Source: Sinonovacula constricta
Lineage: Eukaryota; Mollusca; Bivalvia; Cardiida; Solecurtidae
Direction of reading: 5' to 3'
NCBI GenBank assembly: GCA_007844125.1
Contig: CM017567.1
Coordinates: 41,931,130 to 41,995,129, forward strand
Length of the DNA: 64,000 nucleotides
Below are positions 34,831-44,914 of this stretch, one piece after another; positions within the stretch are counted from its first letter, which is position 1, and each line of letters starts with the position of its first letter. The notes beneath the pieces were generated by a model. The model saw nothing but the letters and a program-made list of their open reading frames with translations. It searched no databases and was not told the origin of the DNA. Made by a program: the position numbers and the translations under genes.

Positions 34831-36240
34831 CTAACAGTAAGCACCTGCATCGGGAGTTAAAACAGATACAATGAACTTATATACATACATAATATCTAGT
34901 AATAAAATAACATATCAACATATGTTCAGTATGTACAGTAGATAAAATCCTCTACAACGTAAAAATAAAAAATCCAAATGTGAGAGTTTGAAATAAAACA
35001 ACCCAAGCGCTGATATATTATAAGAACAAATAAAAAAGCCCAAGCGCGGATATATAATAAGATCAATTTAAATATGGCATACCATGCCATGAGATCATAT
35101 GCCGAAAGTGCCAAAGTGAAATGTAAAAAATACGAAAGAAACCATCGAATTTTAGAAAACAACCTACCAACAAAATAAAATGTAATATTGTTAAGAGTTA
35201 ATAAGTTTTAAAAAAAAAAACATTTTATAAGAAGCCGAGGATTTATCCGCAGTTGGCATATATATATATATGCTTATATGTCATATCAATACAATACACG
35301 TGCAATCCTCAGGTCGCCAAGTTTCTTTGCAAACTATGACTGTCTTTTTCTTTACCCAAAATATCAACGTCGTTGCACTGCAGGGCAACTCGAGAAAATC
35401 GTTGAGAAAATTTCATTTGTAAGTGAATATATGAAAGCCATTGTGTCATAAAATGAAGTTAAACATAACTGATATGTTGATATCAGTCGCCATCAGCAAA
35501 TGACATAGAGACATGCCTGTGGAAGTGGTATTGTACAATTTGAATCTACATTCATTCTTGAATGACAATACAAGGTTAACCAATTGGCTATAACACAATA
35601 GTTCATATACTGACCTTCATCCAGCTGTTTCTCACCATCCGCCTCAGGCAATCTCTAGAACCAGATCACGTAAAGGCAGCCTTAAGCCATCATCTTCCTG
35701 AAATATTAATGTGTTATTTACGAAATAGATTTTTCGTTTGTAACCTTGATATTTAGGTTCTGCAAAAAGAATGTTTACTTTTCTAAAATACTATGCAGAC
35801 AAAAAAACGTTAGCACATTAATACCAATTCAACTTATTGTATGTTTGGTTTAGTTTGTTTAATTGTTATATGTTGGGGTGGGATTGCACTGTTATAATTG
35901 TTTGGCGACGTTCAGCTCATTATTGGTGGAGGAACATAGCCATAAGTCAGCAAGTCAGCTTAAAAAACTCACCGCATTTACGTTCTCGCACTCACCAGTA
36001 CGGGAACCTACTGTGAAGGGCTAGGAAGTTAGACGACGATTGCATTATTTGGTACAACATAACTTAACCTACTTAACAATATATATGGACTTCTTATGAA
36101 GCAAATACGTATTGAAGAGTTTGTTTCAAAAGAAGTATATTATCGGTTTTGAAATTTAACTGTTGTCGCCTGCGATAGAATAAGATGGCTTAGTTTGCAT
36201 CATTTGGAAGATTTATTCATGGAAGATGGATTTACAGCCT
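34831..36240. other. AT-rich intergenic, nothing recognised
   Basis: No gene found. A near-duplicate of about 45 bp (CCCAAGCGC...GATATAT) occurs at about 35001-35030 and 35040-35065. GGCGACGTTCAGCTCATTAT at about 35903 resembles an interspersed repeat but I cannot place it. Confidence 0.45.
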
Positions 36241-36270
36241 AACTTAGAGTGACGTGCTATGTGTTTTAAT

Positions 36271-36312
36271 GTGTACGTATACACATTGAATGGGGTTTAT
36301 TTCGTGTACGTA
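36271..36312 (+). repeat. Tandem unit before the retrotransposon
   Basis: GTGTACGTATACACATTGAA occurs at about 36271 and again at about 36304, a ~33-bp tandem. The second unit runs into the 46-47 bp repeat that flanks the retrotransposon. Confidence 0.8.
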
Positions 36313-36358
36313 TACACATTGAAGGAGTTTGTTTCGAATCTGGTTGACATGGGTTGGG
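36313..36358 (+). repeat. Left copy of the 46-47 bp direct repeat flanking the Gypsy element
   Basis: Starts TACACATTGAAGGAG and ends CATGGGTTGGG(G). Identical to 44915-44960/44961 immediately after the other LTR. Far longer than the 4-6 bp duplication made by a Ty3/Gypsy integrase. Confidence 0.92.
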
Positions 36359-37338
36359 GTTACTCGCTTATATAAAGGGGTGAGTGAATAACAACCCTTG
36401 CGATCTCTATATTATAATAATCGTCCTGCAACATATTACATATATAATTATTACACACGTGTATTATATAGGAATTATACAATATACATTATACAATATC
36501 TTAGTGATTTATAATAGGAAATACACACAATATAGTTCAACCATAGTCTGTCCTATTAAACCAACATTTAGCGTCAATTGCCAATATATAGTAACACAAT
36601 TTTACCTTTTGAAGTACAGCACAAGATTCCTTAAATATGACGCTTAAATAAGTATTCTAGCAATATGCTCCAGGATATACTTTAAAACATGATTATGTGA
36701 ATATTAAAAGTAAATACATGTAAACTAAAATATTGTATCAATTCATTGTGAAATACACTTACAGAGACTATGGGTCTCGTGACATATGGGTTCCAATTCT
36801 CTTTCAACCAACGGCCTTACGTGGATTAAGCTGCAACAATCATGCAATTAAAGATAGTTGTTAATATTAACATAAATTAATACAAATTGTTAATTTGAGC
36901 TTTAAGTACAGTCAGTCATGTCAGTCCAAAATTTGCCAAATACAACACCATTACTCAAATGGAATATCAAACCATTTAACAAACGTATCTAATTAATAAA
37001 CTGTATTTGTACCTGATAACTTTAGAAAACAGAAATAAGCTTCAACAAGAACCAGATATTTAAAGTAAACCAACCACACCCAAGTCGATAAGAAAACCAA
37101 ACTTACCCTTACAACGGCTAGCGAGTAACTGACAACGTGTCAGACCACTCTGTACCGAACTAAACAAACACGAGCCGCTCGTGTGCTAAAATACCCGGAT
37201 GGTTACTACTTTGTCTAAAAAGGCACTACACTAAATTATGAATACATGCATGTACTACACTAAATTATATGTTCATGAATAAAAAATATGAAAATACTAA
37301 ACTAAATACAACAAATACAAAATATTCACACTACTACA
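36359..37338 (-). repeat. 3' LTR of the Gypsy element (left copy)
   Basis: 980 bp, nearly identical to 43938-44914. Relative to the other LTR its outermost T is absent (GTTACTCG at the junction), it carries an extra AAAA-type 4-bp indel near 37280, and it has G for T a few bases before that. The 87-codon frame present in both LTRs is chance. Confidence 0.95.
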
Positions 37339-37353
37339 TACTCCCCCTCTCCT
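37339..37353 (-). promoter_or_regulatory. Polypurine tract
   Basis: In the minus reading, AGGAGAGGGGGAGTA abuts the 3' LTR start (TGTAGTAG). This is the expected plus-strand primer for reverse transcription. Confidence 0.85.
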
Positions 37354-37624
37354 GGAAAAGTCGTCCCGACTTTTAAAGAGAGAGTATTACAAAAATACTT
37401 CGATAGTCGTCTCTGGTCCGACTATAGAACCAATTTTGCAATATGACAAAAAATTAATTTAAAAAAATATGTACAATAACGTGAATCCATACCTTAGTAA
37501 ACATTCAAGGACTTAATTTTCCCATCCCAATTAACATGGAAATATATCTCAGTTATTTCTCTATTGATACTGAAAATGCAATATTTACACTCACATTGTT
37601 AAAAAAAATATCTACATGGCTATA

Positions 37625-40051
37625 TTAAGACATAAAACTGTCCAGAAGCTTGAGCGTTGCTTTGCTGCTTTCAGCATGTAAATTCAGCAGTTGCTTAAAG
37701 GTTTCATTTTTGACCAATTGTTGTGACAACGCGAAGTCACCATATCTATCGGGAGGTTTTCTTTTTCTCCGTGAACGGCGAAGACTTGAACCTGTAACCC
37801 TTTGTTTAGTCATTTGCCTAGCACCCTCATCATCACTAGCGTCATCATTCTCATTCAAAACATCATCATGGTGATCATCCCTATCATTGGCATCAGCATT
37901 ATCATCATCACCAACACCATCATCATCATTATCACCACCACCATCATCATCATTAGATGAATGACCTCCTAGTTCCTTATCTACCGACGACTCGTCTTTG
38001 CTTACGACATCAATGTACACATCACCGGCCGGTGCTTCTGGTTTGTTCCTGAAAAATACAAAATCAGAGTCGGATTGACTGGATTCATCATTTTTCATAT
38101 CAACAACCATACTTTTCTCAACTTTCTGTCTTGTATCTATTGTCGCGGGTTTTCTGCCATTGACCATAGCCTTTTTTCTTGGCTTAGGGGTTGGCCTTTC
38201 ACTTTCTTTATCATTTGACCGTGCACACTCTGGTGCGTCCTCAATAAGCAACAAATGGTTTCTGTGTAAAACCTTTGTTTCACCATTAGGTGCTTTTACG
38301 ACAAAGACTGGTAACCCGTCTCTTTTCTGGCCAATAATTTGATAAATTTCTTCTTCATATTTGTCTTTAATTTTGTGTGGACCCTGAAAAGCTAACCTTT
38401 TTACCAATACATTTTGTCCTATTCTTAGACTTGCAGCTTTTGCCTTCTTATCATAATCAGACTTTTGCTTTACTCGGGCTTTGTCAAGATGCTTATTTGC
38501 AATATCATGAACCATTTCAAGCCTTTCTTTAAACTCTTTGACATAGTCTGTTTTCAAATCACTATCATCAATTAAATTGAATTTCATGTCTATCGGCAAC
38601 TTTGACTTTCTCCCAAACATTAGTTCAAAAGGAGTAAACTTAGTGGATTCATGTCTGGTTGAGTTATACGCAAAACATAAAGATCCAACATGATCTTTCC
38701 AATTAGACTTTTTACTTTCTTCAAGGGTTCTTAACATAGATAGCAATGTCCTATTGTAACGTTCTGTAATGCCATTGCACCAAGGATTATATGGAGTTGT
38801 CCTAGACTTTTCAATGTTCAAAACTTGACATAGCTCTTTTATCACCGCTGATTCAAAATTTTGACCTTGATCCGACAATATTCTGGTGGGTATGCCATAC
38901 GTGTAGATAAAATGGTTAAGAAGAACATCCGCTGTTGTCTTGGCAGTTTGATTTCTCGTGGGCACTGCCACTGCAAACTTAGTAAAATGATCTGTCATCA
39001 CGAGAATGTTTTCAATGCCACCCTTTGAAACATCTACTTTGAGAAAGTCAATACAAATAAGTTCTAATGGGTATGTTGAAGTGATATTTACTAATGGTGA
39101 CCTGTCATTGGTGCCTGACTTGGCTCTCATGCAACGATCACAATGTTTGACATAGTTCTGAACATCTACAGTATAACTGGGCCAATAGAATCTATCTTTG
39201 ACCAATGAAACCATCCTCTCCTTTCCAGGATGACCCACGTCATCGTGCAATCCTTTCAGAACTTCTTTCTTATACATACCTGGTAAAACCAGCTGATTAA
39301 CCTTTTCCTCATTGATCTCAACTTCTCTATATAAGAGACCACGAATATCCTTAAACTGGTCAAAATGTCTAGACATGGTACGGTGAATCTTATCAGTTTT
39401 CCAAAACCTGTCTTTAGGGAATGTTTTGTCAACTACGGCTCTTAACCAAGGTCCAACAAAAGCATCTGATCTTTGCGCTTTTCTTAGCTCTCTCATTTCT
39501 AGTTGAGACATTGCAAGGTTTTCTACACCTGTTAAGTCAATTAGGTTTAACGATGCAGCGGGCAAAACGTCAATATACGGACCATAAATACATGAACAAA
39601 TTGCCTTAACCGTTTCACAATCTAATTTTCTGTACTCATCATTAACCTTGTCATGTGGATACCTTGACATACAATCAGCGTCAACATTATTAATGCCAGG
39701 CTTATACAATATATCAAATGTGTAACTGCTAAGAGCTGACACCCAACGTTGACCAGTTGCGTCAAGCTTTGCCGATGTTAAAATATGCGTTAAGGGATTG
39801 GTATCCGTATAGACTGTGAACCTTCTTGGCATCAAATAATCTGAATATTTATCCACAATGGCCCACTTTAGCGCTAAAAATTCTAGTTTAAAAGCAGGAT
39901 AGTTCTTTTCAGACTTTGTAAGAGAGCGACTTGCGTAAGCAACCACTCTTTTTTGACCCTCCTGGATTTGATACAAAATTGCACCAAGACCTTTTGAACA
40001 TGCATCTGTGTGCAACTCAAACTCACTGTCAAAATCTGGGTAAGCTAACAC
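37625..40051 (-). CDS. pol: Gypsy pol, downstream frame: RNase H and integrase
   Basis: Open frame of 808 codons that continues pol after a frame break. RNase H: D16 in LHTDACSKG, E57 in LEFLALKW, D83 in YTDTNPLTH and D124 in NNVDADCMSR, all retained. Integrase: zinc finger H269-x4-H274 and C304-x2-C307; catalytic D335 (CIDF), D394 (LSDQGQNFE) and E430 (GITERYNRTL), the canonical DD(35)E spacing. It ends with a GPY/F-like module (about 565-615), an Asp/Asn-rich tract (about 715-760) encoded by an (ATC)n-like run, and a basic RRSRRKRKPPDRYG segment. No chromodomain. Its apparent start codon is not a true start: this part should be made only as Gag-Pol. It is one base out of step with the upstream pol frame, so this copy as read would not produce it. 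Confidence 0.93.
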   Translation of the reverse strand: MLAYPDFDSEFELHTDACSKGLGAILYQIQEGQKRVVAYASRSLTKSEKNYPAFKLEFLALKWAIVDKYSDYLMPRRFTVYTDTNPLTHILTSAKLDATGQRWVSALSSYTFDILYKPGINNVDADCMSRYPHDKVNDEYRKLDCETVKAICSCIYGPYIDVLPAASLNLIDLTGVENLAMSQLEMRELRKAQRSDAFVGPWLRAVVDKTFPKDRFWKTDKIHRTMSRHFDQFKDIRGLLYREVEINEEKVNQLVLPGMYKKEVLKGLHDDVGHPGKERMVSLVKDRFYWPSYTVDVQNYVKHCDRCMRAKSGTNDRSPLVNITSTYPLELICIDFLKVDVSKGGIENILVMTDHFTKFAVAVPTRNQTAKTTADVLLNHFIYTYGIPTRILSDQGQNFESAVIKELCQVLNIEKSRTTPYNPWCNGITERYNRTLLSMLRTLEESKKSNWKDHVGSLCFAYNSTRHESTKFTPFELMFGRKSKLPIDMKFNLIDDSDLKTDYVKEFKERLEMVHDIANKHLDKARVKQKSDYDKKAKAASLRIGQNVLVKRLAFQGPHKIKDKYEEEIYQIIGQKRDGLPVFVVKAPNGETKVLHRNHLLLIEDAPECARSNDKESERPTPKPRKKAMVNGRKPATIDTRQKVEKSMVVDMKNDESSQSDSDFVFFRNKPEAPAGDVYIDVVSKDESSVDKELGGHSSNDDDGGGDNDDDGVGDDDNADANDRDDHHDDVLNENDDASDDEGARQMTKQRVTGSSLRRSRRKRKPPDRYGDFALSQQLVKNETFKQLLNLHAESSKATLKLLDSFMS

Positions 40052-41987
40052 CGGGGGATTTGTTAAAATCTCTTAATAGCATGAACGTCCGTTCTTGCTC
40101 TTCTCCCCATTGCCAAACTGCGTCTACTTTTGACCTTTTCTTTGGGGTAGTTGGCGGTAACAAACTAGCTAACGGCTGCGTGACCTTTGAAAAGTTTTTA
40201 ACAAACTTTCTGTAATAGCTGCAGAAAGCGAGAAATGACCTCAACTCTTCAGCATTTTCAGGTCTTGGATAGTTCTTAATTTTTTCTATTTTGCTAGGAT
40301 CTGTTTTCAAACCTTCTGCACTGACTACGTGCCCTAGAAATGTTACCTCTTCCTGCATGAAATAGCACTTTTCAGGGGACAATTTTAACCCACAATCTTC
40401 TAATCTACCTAAAACAAGTTTGAGCCTTTCTAAGTGTTCTTCATATGTCTTGCTAAAAATGACCAAAGCATCCAAATAGATTATACAAATTTTCATATTC
40501 AACTCGCCTAAACACTCTTCCATAACCCTTTGATATGTTGAAGGTGAATTTTTTAACCCCTGGGGAAGTTTTTCGAACTCATAAAAACCTAATGGTCCTA
40601 GTGTAAAGGCAGTTCGTTCTTTATGCTCTTCCTCGACCTCAATCTGATAGTAACCATGTTTCATATCGATGGTCGAGTACCAAGATGAGCCATATAAGCA
40701 ATCAAAAATGTCTTCTGGTCTTGGAAGTGCGTATGAATCACTAACTGTGCGAATGTTTAATGCCCTGTAGTCAACACACATTCTTAATTTGCCTGACTTT
40801 TTGCGTACAAGAACTACTGCAGATGCCCATGGTGATTTTGATTTTCGGATGACATTGCTAGCTAAAAGATCTTCAATGTGCTTTCTAACCTCATCTACCA
40901 TTGCAGGAGGTATTCTCCGATGCCTTTGTTTGAAAGGCCGTTCATCTAACAGCTCAATCCTATGTTTCATGATACTACATGTACCAATGTCAGTTTCCCC
41001 TTTTGAAAATACTGTCTTCTGGCTTTCTAAGAGTTTAATCAGTTCCACCCTTTGTTCTTCCGACAAACTTTCTGCAATATTAACTGACTTTAATGGATCA
41101 TCATCTGAATCGTCATCAGTTTCAAGTAACCTGCTATCTACATCTACCAGCTGTAGTTCACCAATAATTGCTTTAGGTGCGACATTTACTGTATTTGTTG
41201 TGATGTTTGACAATGTAACATACAAGTTACGTCTTTGACCACTATAGTTATACAAACTTGGGGTAATGTCAACAAATGCAGGGATAGATGACCTTTTTGA
41301 GTCTTGAATCATAACAGTGGTATGGGAGTGAAACAACTCTTTGTCAGTAATACATTTTAAAGTTATTGTCTGATTTGGGCCAATTGTAACTGTGTCTGTT
41401 TCTGCAGATTTGACCATTGACAAACAGTAATTGTTCCTTTTTAGTGCTTTTTTTCTCAATATGAGGCAATTAAAAGTAGTGTACCACTGGTGGTGCAATC
41501 CAGCTTTTCTTAAGAAGTTATTGCCATAATATTCTAACCCTTCTTCCATGAAATGGTTTAAAATGTTTGTGCCTAGCAAAATGGGAACTTTGCTGTTGTA
41601 CTCTGTATCTGGTACAACCAGTAGCAAACAAACAACTTCTTTCGTGTTTGGTATACCTTCTACTTTGATTGGCACTTCAATGTAACCATTGTAGGGTAAA
41701 ACGTTACCATCAGCACACTCAATTTTCAAAAGGTTACCTACTTCGTGCAATTCTAATGATGACAACTTGTTTTTATAAAATGTGTTTGAAACTGTTGAAA
41801 CACATGATCCTGTGTCACATAATGCTTTTGAAGACTCGCCATTGCACTCAATGTTGACCTCTGTGGGTTCTCCAATTAAGCTTGGGTCTTTTCTGTAACT
41901 AGTGTCCGTAACACGACCCTCGGCACAGACACTGATTAGTTTGGGCAAGTGCGTGCAAGGTGACCTTTTTCGTTGCACTTGAAACAA
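40029..41987 (-). CDS. pol: Gypsy pol, upstream frame: protease and reverse transcriptase (altered active site)
   Basis: Open frame of 652 codons in the -1 frame relative to gag; translation is expected to enter near residue 16 by frameshifting, not at its first ATG. Protease: D58-T-G-S in ALCDTGSCV. Reverse transcriptase about 345-560: first catalytic Asp D440 in STIDMKHGYYQI, the conserved LPQGLKNSP at 473-481, and IIYLDALVIF where the family has Y-x-D-D. Residue 506 is Ala (codon at 40467-40469), a change explicable by one base. That Asp binds catalytic metal in the family, so this copy's enzyme is predicted inactive. The frame ends at 40029, after a shift located at about 40058-40070 (one base gained or two lost in or near a T run), before RNase H. 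Confidence 0.93.
   Translation of the reverse strand: MFQVQRKRSPCTHLPKLISVCAEGRVTDTSYRKDPSLIGEPTEVNIECNGESSKALCDTGSCVSTVSNTFYKNKLSSLELHEVGNLLKIECADGNVLPYNGYIEVPIKVEGIPNTKEVVCLLLVVPDTEYNSKVPILLGTNILNHFMEEGLEYYGNNFLRKAGLHHQWYTTFNCLILRKKALKRNNYCLSMVKSAETDTVTIGPNQTITLKCITDKELFHSHTTVMIQDSKRSSIPAFVDITPSLYNYSGQRRNLYVTLSNITTNTVNVAPKAIIGELQLVDVDSRLLETDDDSDDDPLKSVNIAESLSEEQRVELIKLLESQKTVFSKGETDIGTCSIMKHRIELLDERPFKQRHRRIPPAMVDEVRKHIEDLLASNVIRKSKSPWASAVVLVRKKSGKLRMCVDYRALNIRTVSDSYALPRPEDIFDCLYGSSWYSTIDMKHGYYQIEVEEEHKERTAFTLGPLGFYEFEKLPQGLKNSPSTYQRVMEECLGELNMKICIIYLDALVIFSKTYEEHLERLKLVLGRLEDCGLKLSPEKCYFMQEEVTFLGHVVSAEGLKTDPSKIEKIKNYPRPENAEELRSFLAFCSYYRKFVKNFSKVTQPLASLLPPTTPKKRSKVDAVWQWGEEQERTFMLLRDFNKSPGVSLPRF
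41901..41945 (-). promoter_or_regulatory. Gag-Pol -1 ribosomal frameshift signal: slippery heptamer and hairpin
   Basis: In the minus reading the last two gag codons form the heptamer C CCA AAC (41945-41939), the X XXY YYZ pattern, directly followed by the gag stop TAA (41938-41936). After a 5-base spacer comes a hairpin: AGTGTCTGT (41933-41925) pairs with ACGGACACT (41909-41901) over 9 bp with one G-U, loop 15 bases. The overlapping pol frame is exactly -1. Efficiency is untested. Confidence 0.8.
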
Positions 41988-43009
41988 ATCCTATCAACAT
42001 TGGGACAGTTTCTGGAGAAATGACCACGTTCATTGCATTTAAAGCATTCACTGTTTGTCGGCTTAAACGCATTGCCAGCAATCGGTCGAGATGTAGACAT
42101 TCGTACATTTCCACGACCTCTGACTGATTGATCACGCCCTCTAGTATTGTAACCCTCTGATGTAACAAACGCCCTATCAAATTGGCGTTGCTGTCCCACA
42201 AAATAATTCTGTGAACTCTGGTTTCTCTCAATCTTATCTATCCTACTGTTCAGCTGTTCAAGCATTCCCTTTAACTCTTTGAACTGAGAGCTATCAGCAC
42301 CTGCCGTACTTTGATTATTCTTAAAACTAGCATTTTGGCATACATTTGATTTTTTAAGCTCAGTTTCACATTCTGACTCAATTTTACGAACTTCCATTTT
42401 GAAGTTGTCATAGTCATGGCAAGTTTCGAATTTAAAAGTACACATTTGTTTTAATGGACGTTGTAATCCCTGGTAAAAGACATTCTTCAAAATGTGTTCC
42501 CCAGATTTAAAAGATGGAAATGAACCCTGATCGCAAGCAATGGAATATATTTCCTCAAGTCTTGCTGCGTATTCTGTTACATTTTCAGACACTTTTTGTT
42601 GGCAAGCATAAAACTGTTTTAGCAATGATTCACGAGTTTCAACGTGTCCGTATGTACTTTCAAATTTATCTAATATGTCCTGGAGTTTTGCTTTAGTTCC
42701 AAGCCTTCTAAGAATATTTGCCGACTCGCCTTTGCAAGAGCGCCTAATGCCAAGAAGGATTTGTTCTGGCGAGTACGTGCATTCACTTATTAAACATCTA
42801 ACCTCATACTTCCAAGTTGGAAAAGAAACTTCACCCTTACCTGCTTCACCGTAGAAGATCGATATCCTTGGTATCTGTGTGGCACCGTGGATTGTCGATG
42901 TTTTGGGCGTTGTTTCCTTCATGTAGGTGTGAAAGTCATCAGCCGACTCCAGCTTAGCACTTTTGACTGCTTCTAACAATGCTTTGTCTGACTCTGAAAT
43001 ACTTGCCAT
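41936..43009 (-). CDS. gag: Gypsy Gag with two CCHC zinc knuckles
   Basis: Structural protein of 357 residues that packages element RNA into particles. An N-terminal capsid-like region (about 45-200) with RISIFYGEAGKGEVSFPTW followed by helical sequence resembles the Ty3/Gypsy capsid type from which vertebrate PNMA/ZCCHC genes derive. A charged segment (about 205-310) is rich in Arg/Gly/Gln. Two zinc knuckles of the form C-x2-C-x4-H-x4-C are intact at C322-C325-H330-C335 and C342-C345-H350-C355, at the very C-terminus. The start is the first ATG after a 0.9-kb leader. The stop codon follows the slippery heptamer immediately, so the knuckles would be kept in both Gag and Gag-Pol. No break in the frame. 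Confidence 0.93.
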   Translation of the reverse strand: MASISESDKALLEAVKSAKLESADDFHTYMKETTPKTSTIHGATQIPRISIFYGEAGKGEVSFPTWKYEVRCLISECTYSPEQILLGIRRSCKGESANILRRLGTKAKLQDILDKFESTYGHVETRESLLKQFYACQQKVSENVTEYAARLEEIYSIACDQGSFPSFKSGEHILKNVFYQGLQRPLKQMCTFKFETCHDYDNFKMEVRKIESECETELKKSNVCQNASFKNNQSTAGADSSQFKELKGMLEQLNSRIDKIERNQSSQNYFVGQQRQFDRAFVTSEGYNTRGRDQSVRGRGNVRMSTSRPIAGNAFKPTNSECFKCNERGHFSRNCPNVDRICFKCNEKGHLARTCPN

Positions 43010-43919
43010 TATTCTTTGAGTTTACAACCATTTAATAAAAATAGTTCAAATAAAAGATTATTTACAATTAAAAAAATGTCCAACAACTTTTCAAGTAAGA
43101 GAGAGGGTATTCTTATATACTATCACGGTAAGACCAATATATCAGCTAACTACCTAGTAAGAGAAAGAACTATCTCAACTACTAGATCTACCCTTCAAAT
43201 ATGGTGACTAATACAAAAACAACACAAAACTTTCTCAAAATCCTCCTTATGAACCAATATCAATACCACAGTGTCAATCCGTCAATGTATGTACTATTGC
43301 TGAGTGTCTTATCAGTGTTAAATGTTAAAAAGAGACAGTGCAGTAGAAAGAAGTTAAAGTGAATAATGTGCATCCAAGAACTTTTATGTGATTTTAAAGT
43401 GAATTATATGTGTGCAATTTTGTGCATCTTACCCTCACTTGACAATAAAGCACACAAATTAAAATTGTTAATTCTACGATATCAGATACAATTAAAACAA
43501 ATTAAAGCAATTAAAATTTTAAACAAGTACCCAATAATACACACACAAAAATAATTGAAATAACCTTTATGTAAATGTCAGTTCCTTCATTAAATGTCTA
43601 AATGTTCCAGATATCCAGCGTTGATAAAAGCGTCGATAATCCAATGGTTAACACACTGATGATAAGTTATGATGAATTATGGTTAGGTACCTTAAAGTAG
43701 AAACAAAACAAAAAAACAACTGCTCCTGCTACCTTACAACTGTCAATCGCCTAGCGACACCTCCTGTCTAGACACGGCACTCTACACATAACACGGTCGA
43801 CCCAGTCTATCACCTGTGTTACGTCACCACGCTACCACACCTCCACTGTCCACTCTGCTCCACTGGCCAGTCTCCACGCCTCACTGAGCTGCCGCTCTGA
43901 CTTGCTCTGTCTACACCAA
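43010..43919 (-). other. Gypsy 5' untranslated leader
   Basis: About 0.9 kb between the primer-binding site and gag, AT-rich in its gag-proximal part and C-rich (plus strand) near 43740-43920. No long frame. It probably holds the packaging signal, but no structure can be assigned by eye. Confidence 0.6.
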
Positions 43920-43935
43920 CACACTGGGGGCTCCA
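43920..43935 (-). promoter_or_regulatory. Primer-binding site
   Basis: In the minus reading, TGGAGCCCCCAGTGTG starts two bases after the LTR end. TGG complements the CCA tail of a tRNA. I cannot name the tRNA with confidence. Confidence 0.7.
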
Positions 43936-43937
43936 AA

Positions 43938-44914
43938 TGTTACTCGCTTATATAAAGGGGTGAGTGAATAACAACCCTTGCGATCTCTATATTATAATAA
44001 TCGTCCTGCAACATATTACATATATAATTATTACACACGTGTATTATATAGGAATTATACAATATACATTATACAATATCTTAGTGATTTATAATAGGAA
44101 ATACACACAATATAGTTCAACCATAGTCTGTCCTATTAAACCAACATTTAGCGTCAATTGCCAATATATAGTAACACAATTTTACCTTTTGAAGTACAGC
44201 ACAAGATTCCTTAAATATGACGCTTAAATAAGTATTCTAGCAATATGCTCCAGGATATACTTTAAAACATGATTATGTGAATATTAAAAGTAAATACATG
44301 TAAACTAAAATATTGTATCAATTCATTGTGAAATACACTTACAGAGACTATGGGTCTCGTGACATATGGGTTCCAATTCTCTTTCAACCAACGGCCTTAC
44401 GTGGATTAAGCTGCAACAATCATGCAATTAAAGATAGTTGTTAATATTAACATAAATTAATACAAATTGTTAATTTGAGCTTTAAGTACAGTCAGTCATG
44501 TCAGTCCAAAATTTGCCAAATACAACACCATTACTCAAATGGAATATCAAACCATTTAACAAACGTATCTAATTAATAAACTGTATTTGTACCTGATAAC
44601 TTTAGAAAACAGAAATAAGCTTCAACAAGAACCAGATATTTAAAGTAAACCAACCACACCCAAGTCGATAAGAAAACCAAACTTACCCTTACAACGGCTA
44701 GCGAGTAACTGACAACGTGTCAGACCACTCTGTACCGAACTAAACAAACACGAGCCGCTCGTGTGCTAAAATACCCGGATGGTTACTACTTTGTCTAAAA
44801 AGGCACTACACTAAATTATGAATACATGCATGTACTACACTAAATTATATTTTCATGAATAATATGAAAATACTAAACTAAATACAACAAATACAAAATA
44901 TTCACACTACTACA
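43938..44914 (-). repeat. 5' LTR of the Gypsy element (right copy)
   Basis: 977 bp, with intact TG...CA ends (plus strand TGTTACTCG...CTACTACA). Near-identical to the left LTR. As the upstream LTR for the minus-strand element it should carry the promoter. Confidence 0.95.
44749..44773 (-). promoter_or_regulatory. Possible LTR promoter: TATA-like box and hairpin
   Basis: Minus reading: TATTTTAG (44773-44766), followed at once by a 15-bp inverted repeat with 7-bp arms CACGAGC/GCTCGTG (44763-44749). A TATA-like box with a stable hairpin about where transcription would start suggests the R region begins near here. Not proven. Confidence 0.35.

Larger units (their letters stand above)
36359..44914 (-). 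mobile_element. Ty3/Gypsy LTR retrotransposon, young, full length
   Basis: 8.56-kb element read on the minus strand. Two LTRs of about 0.98 kb differ by roughly one substitution, a 4-bp indel and a lost terminal base, indicating recent insertion. Order in the minus reading: 5' LTR (right), primer-binding site, 0.9-kb leader, gag with two zinc knuckles, -1 frameshift site, protease, reverse transcriptase, frame break, RNase H, integrase with a HHCC finger and DD(35)E, acidic tail, polypurine tract, 3' LTR (left). The protease-RT-RNase H-integrase order assigns it to Ty3/Gypsy. No envelope gene and no chromodomain are seen. Two lesions are visible: YLDA in place of YxDD in the RT, and a frame shift before RNase H. 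Confidence 0.95.

Noticed and set aside
36384..36647. 87-codon frame identical in both Gypsy LTRs (also 43964-44227)
   Set aside because: Duplicated only because the LTR is duplicated, and it is on the opposite strand to the element's genes. Composition is that of AT-rich DNA.
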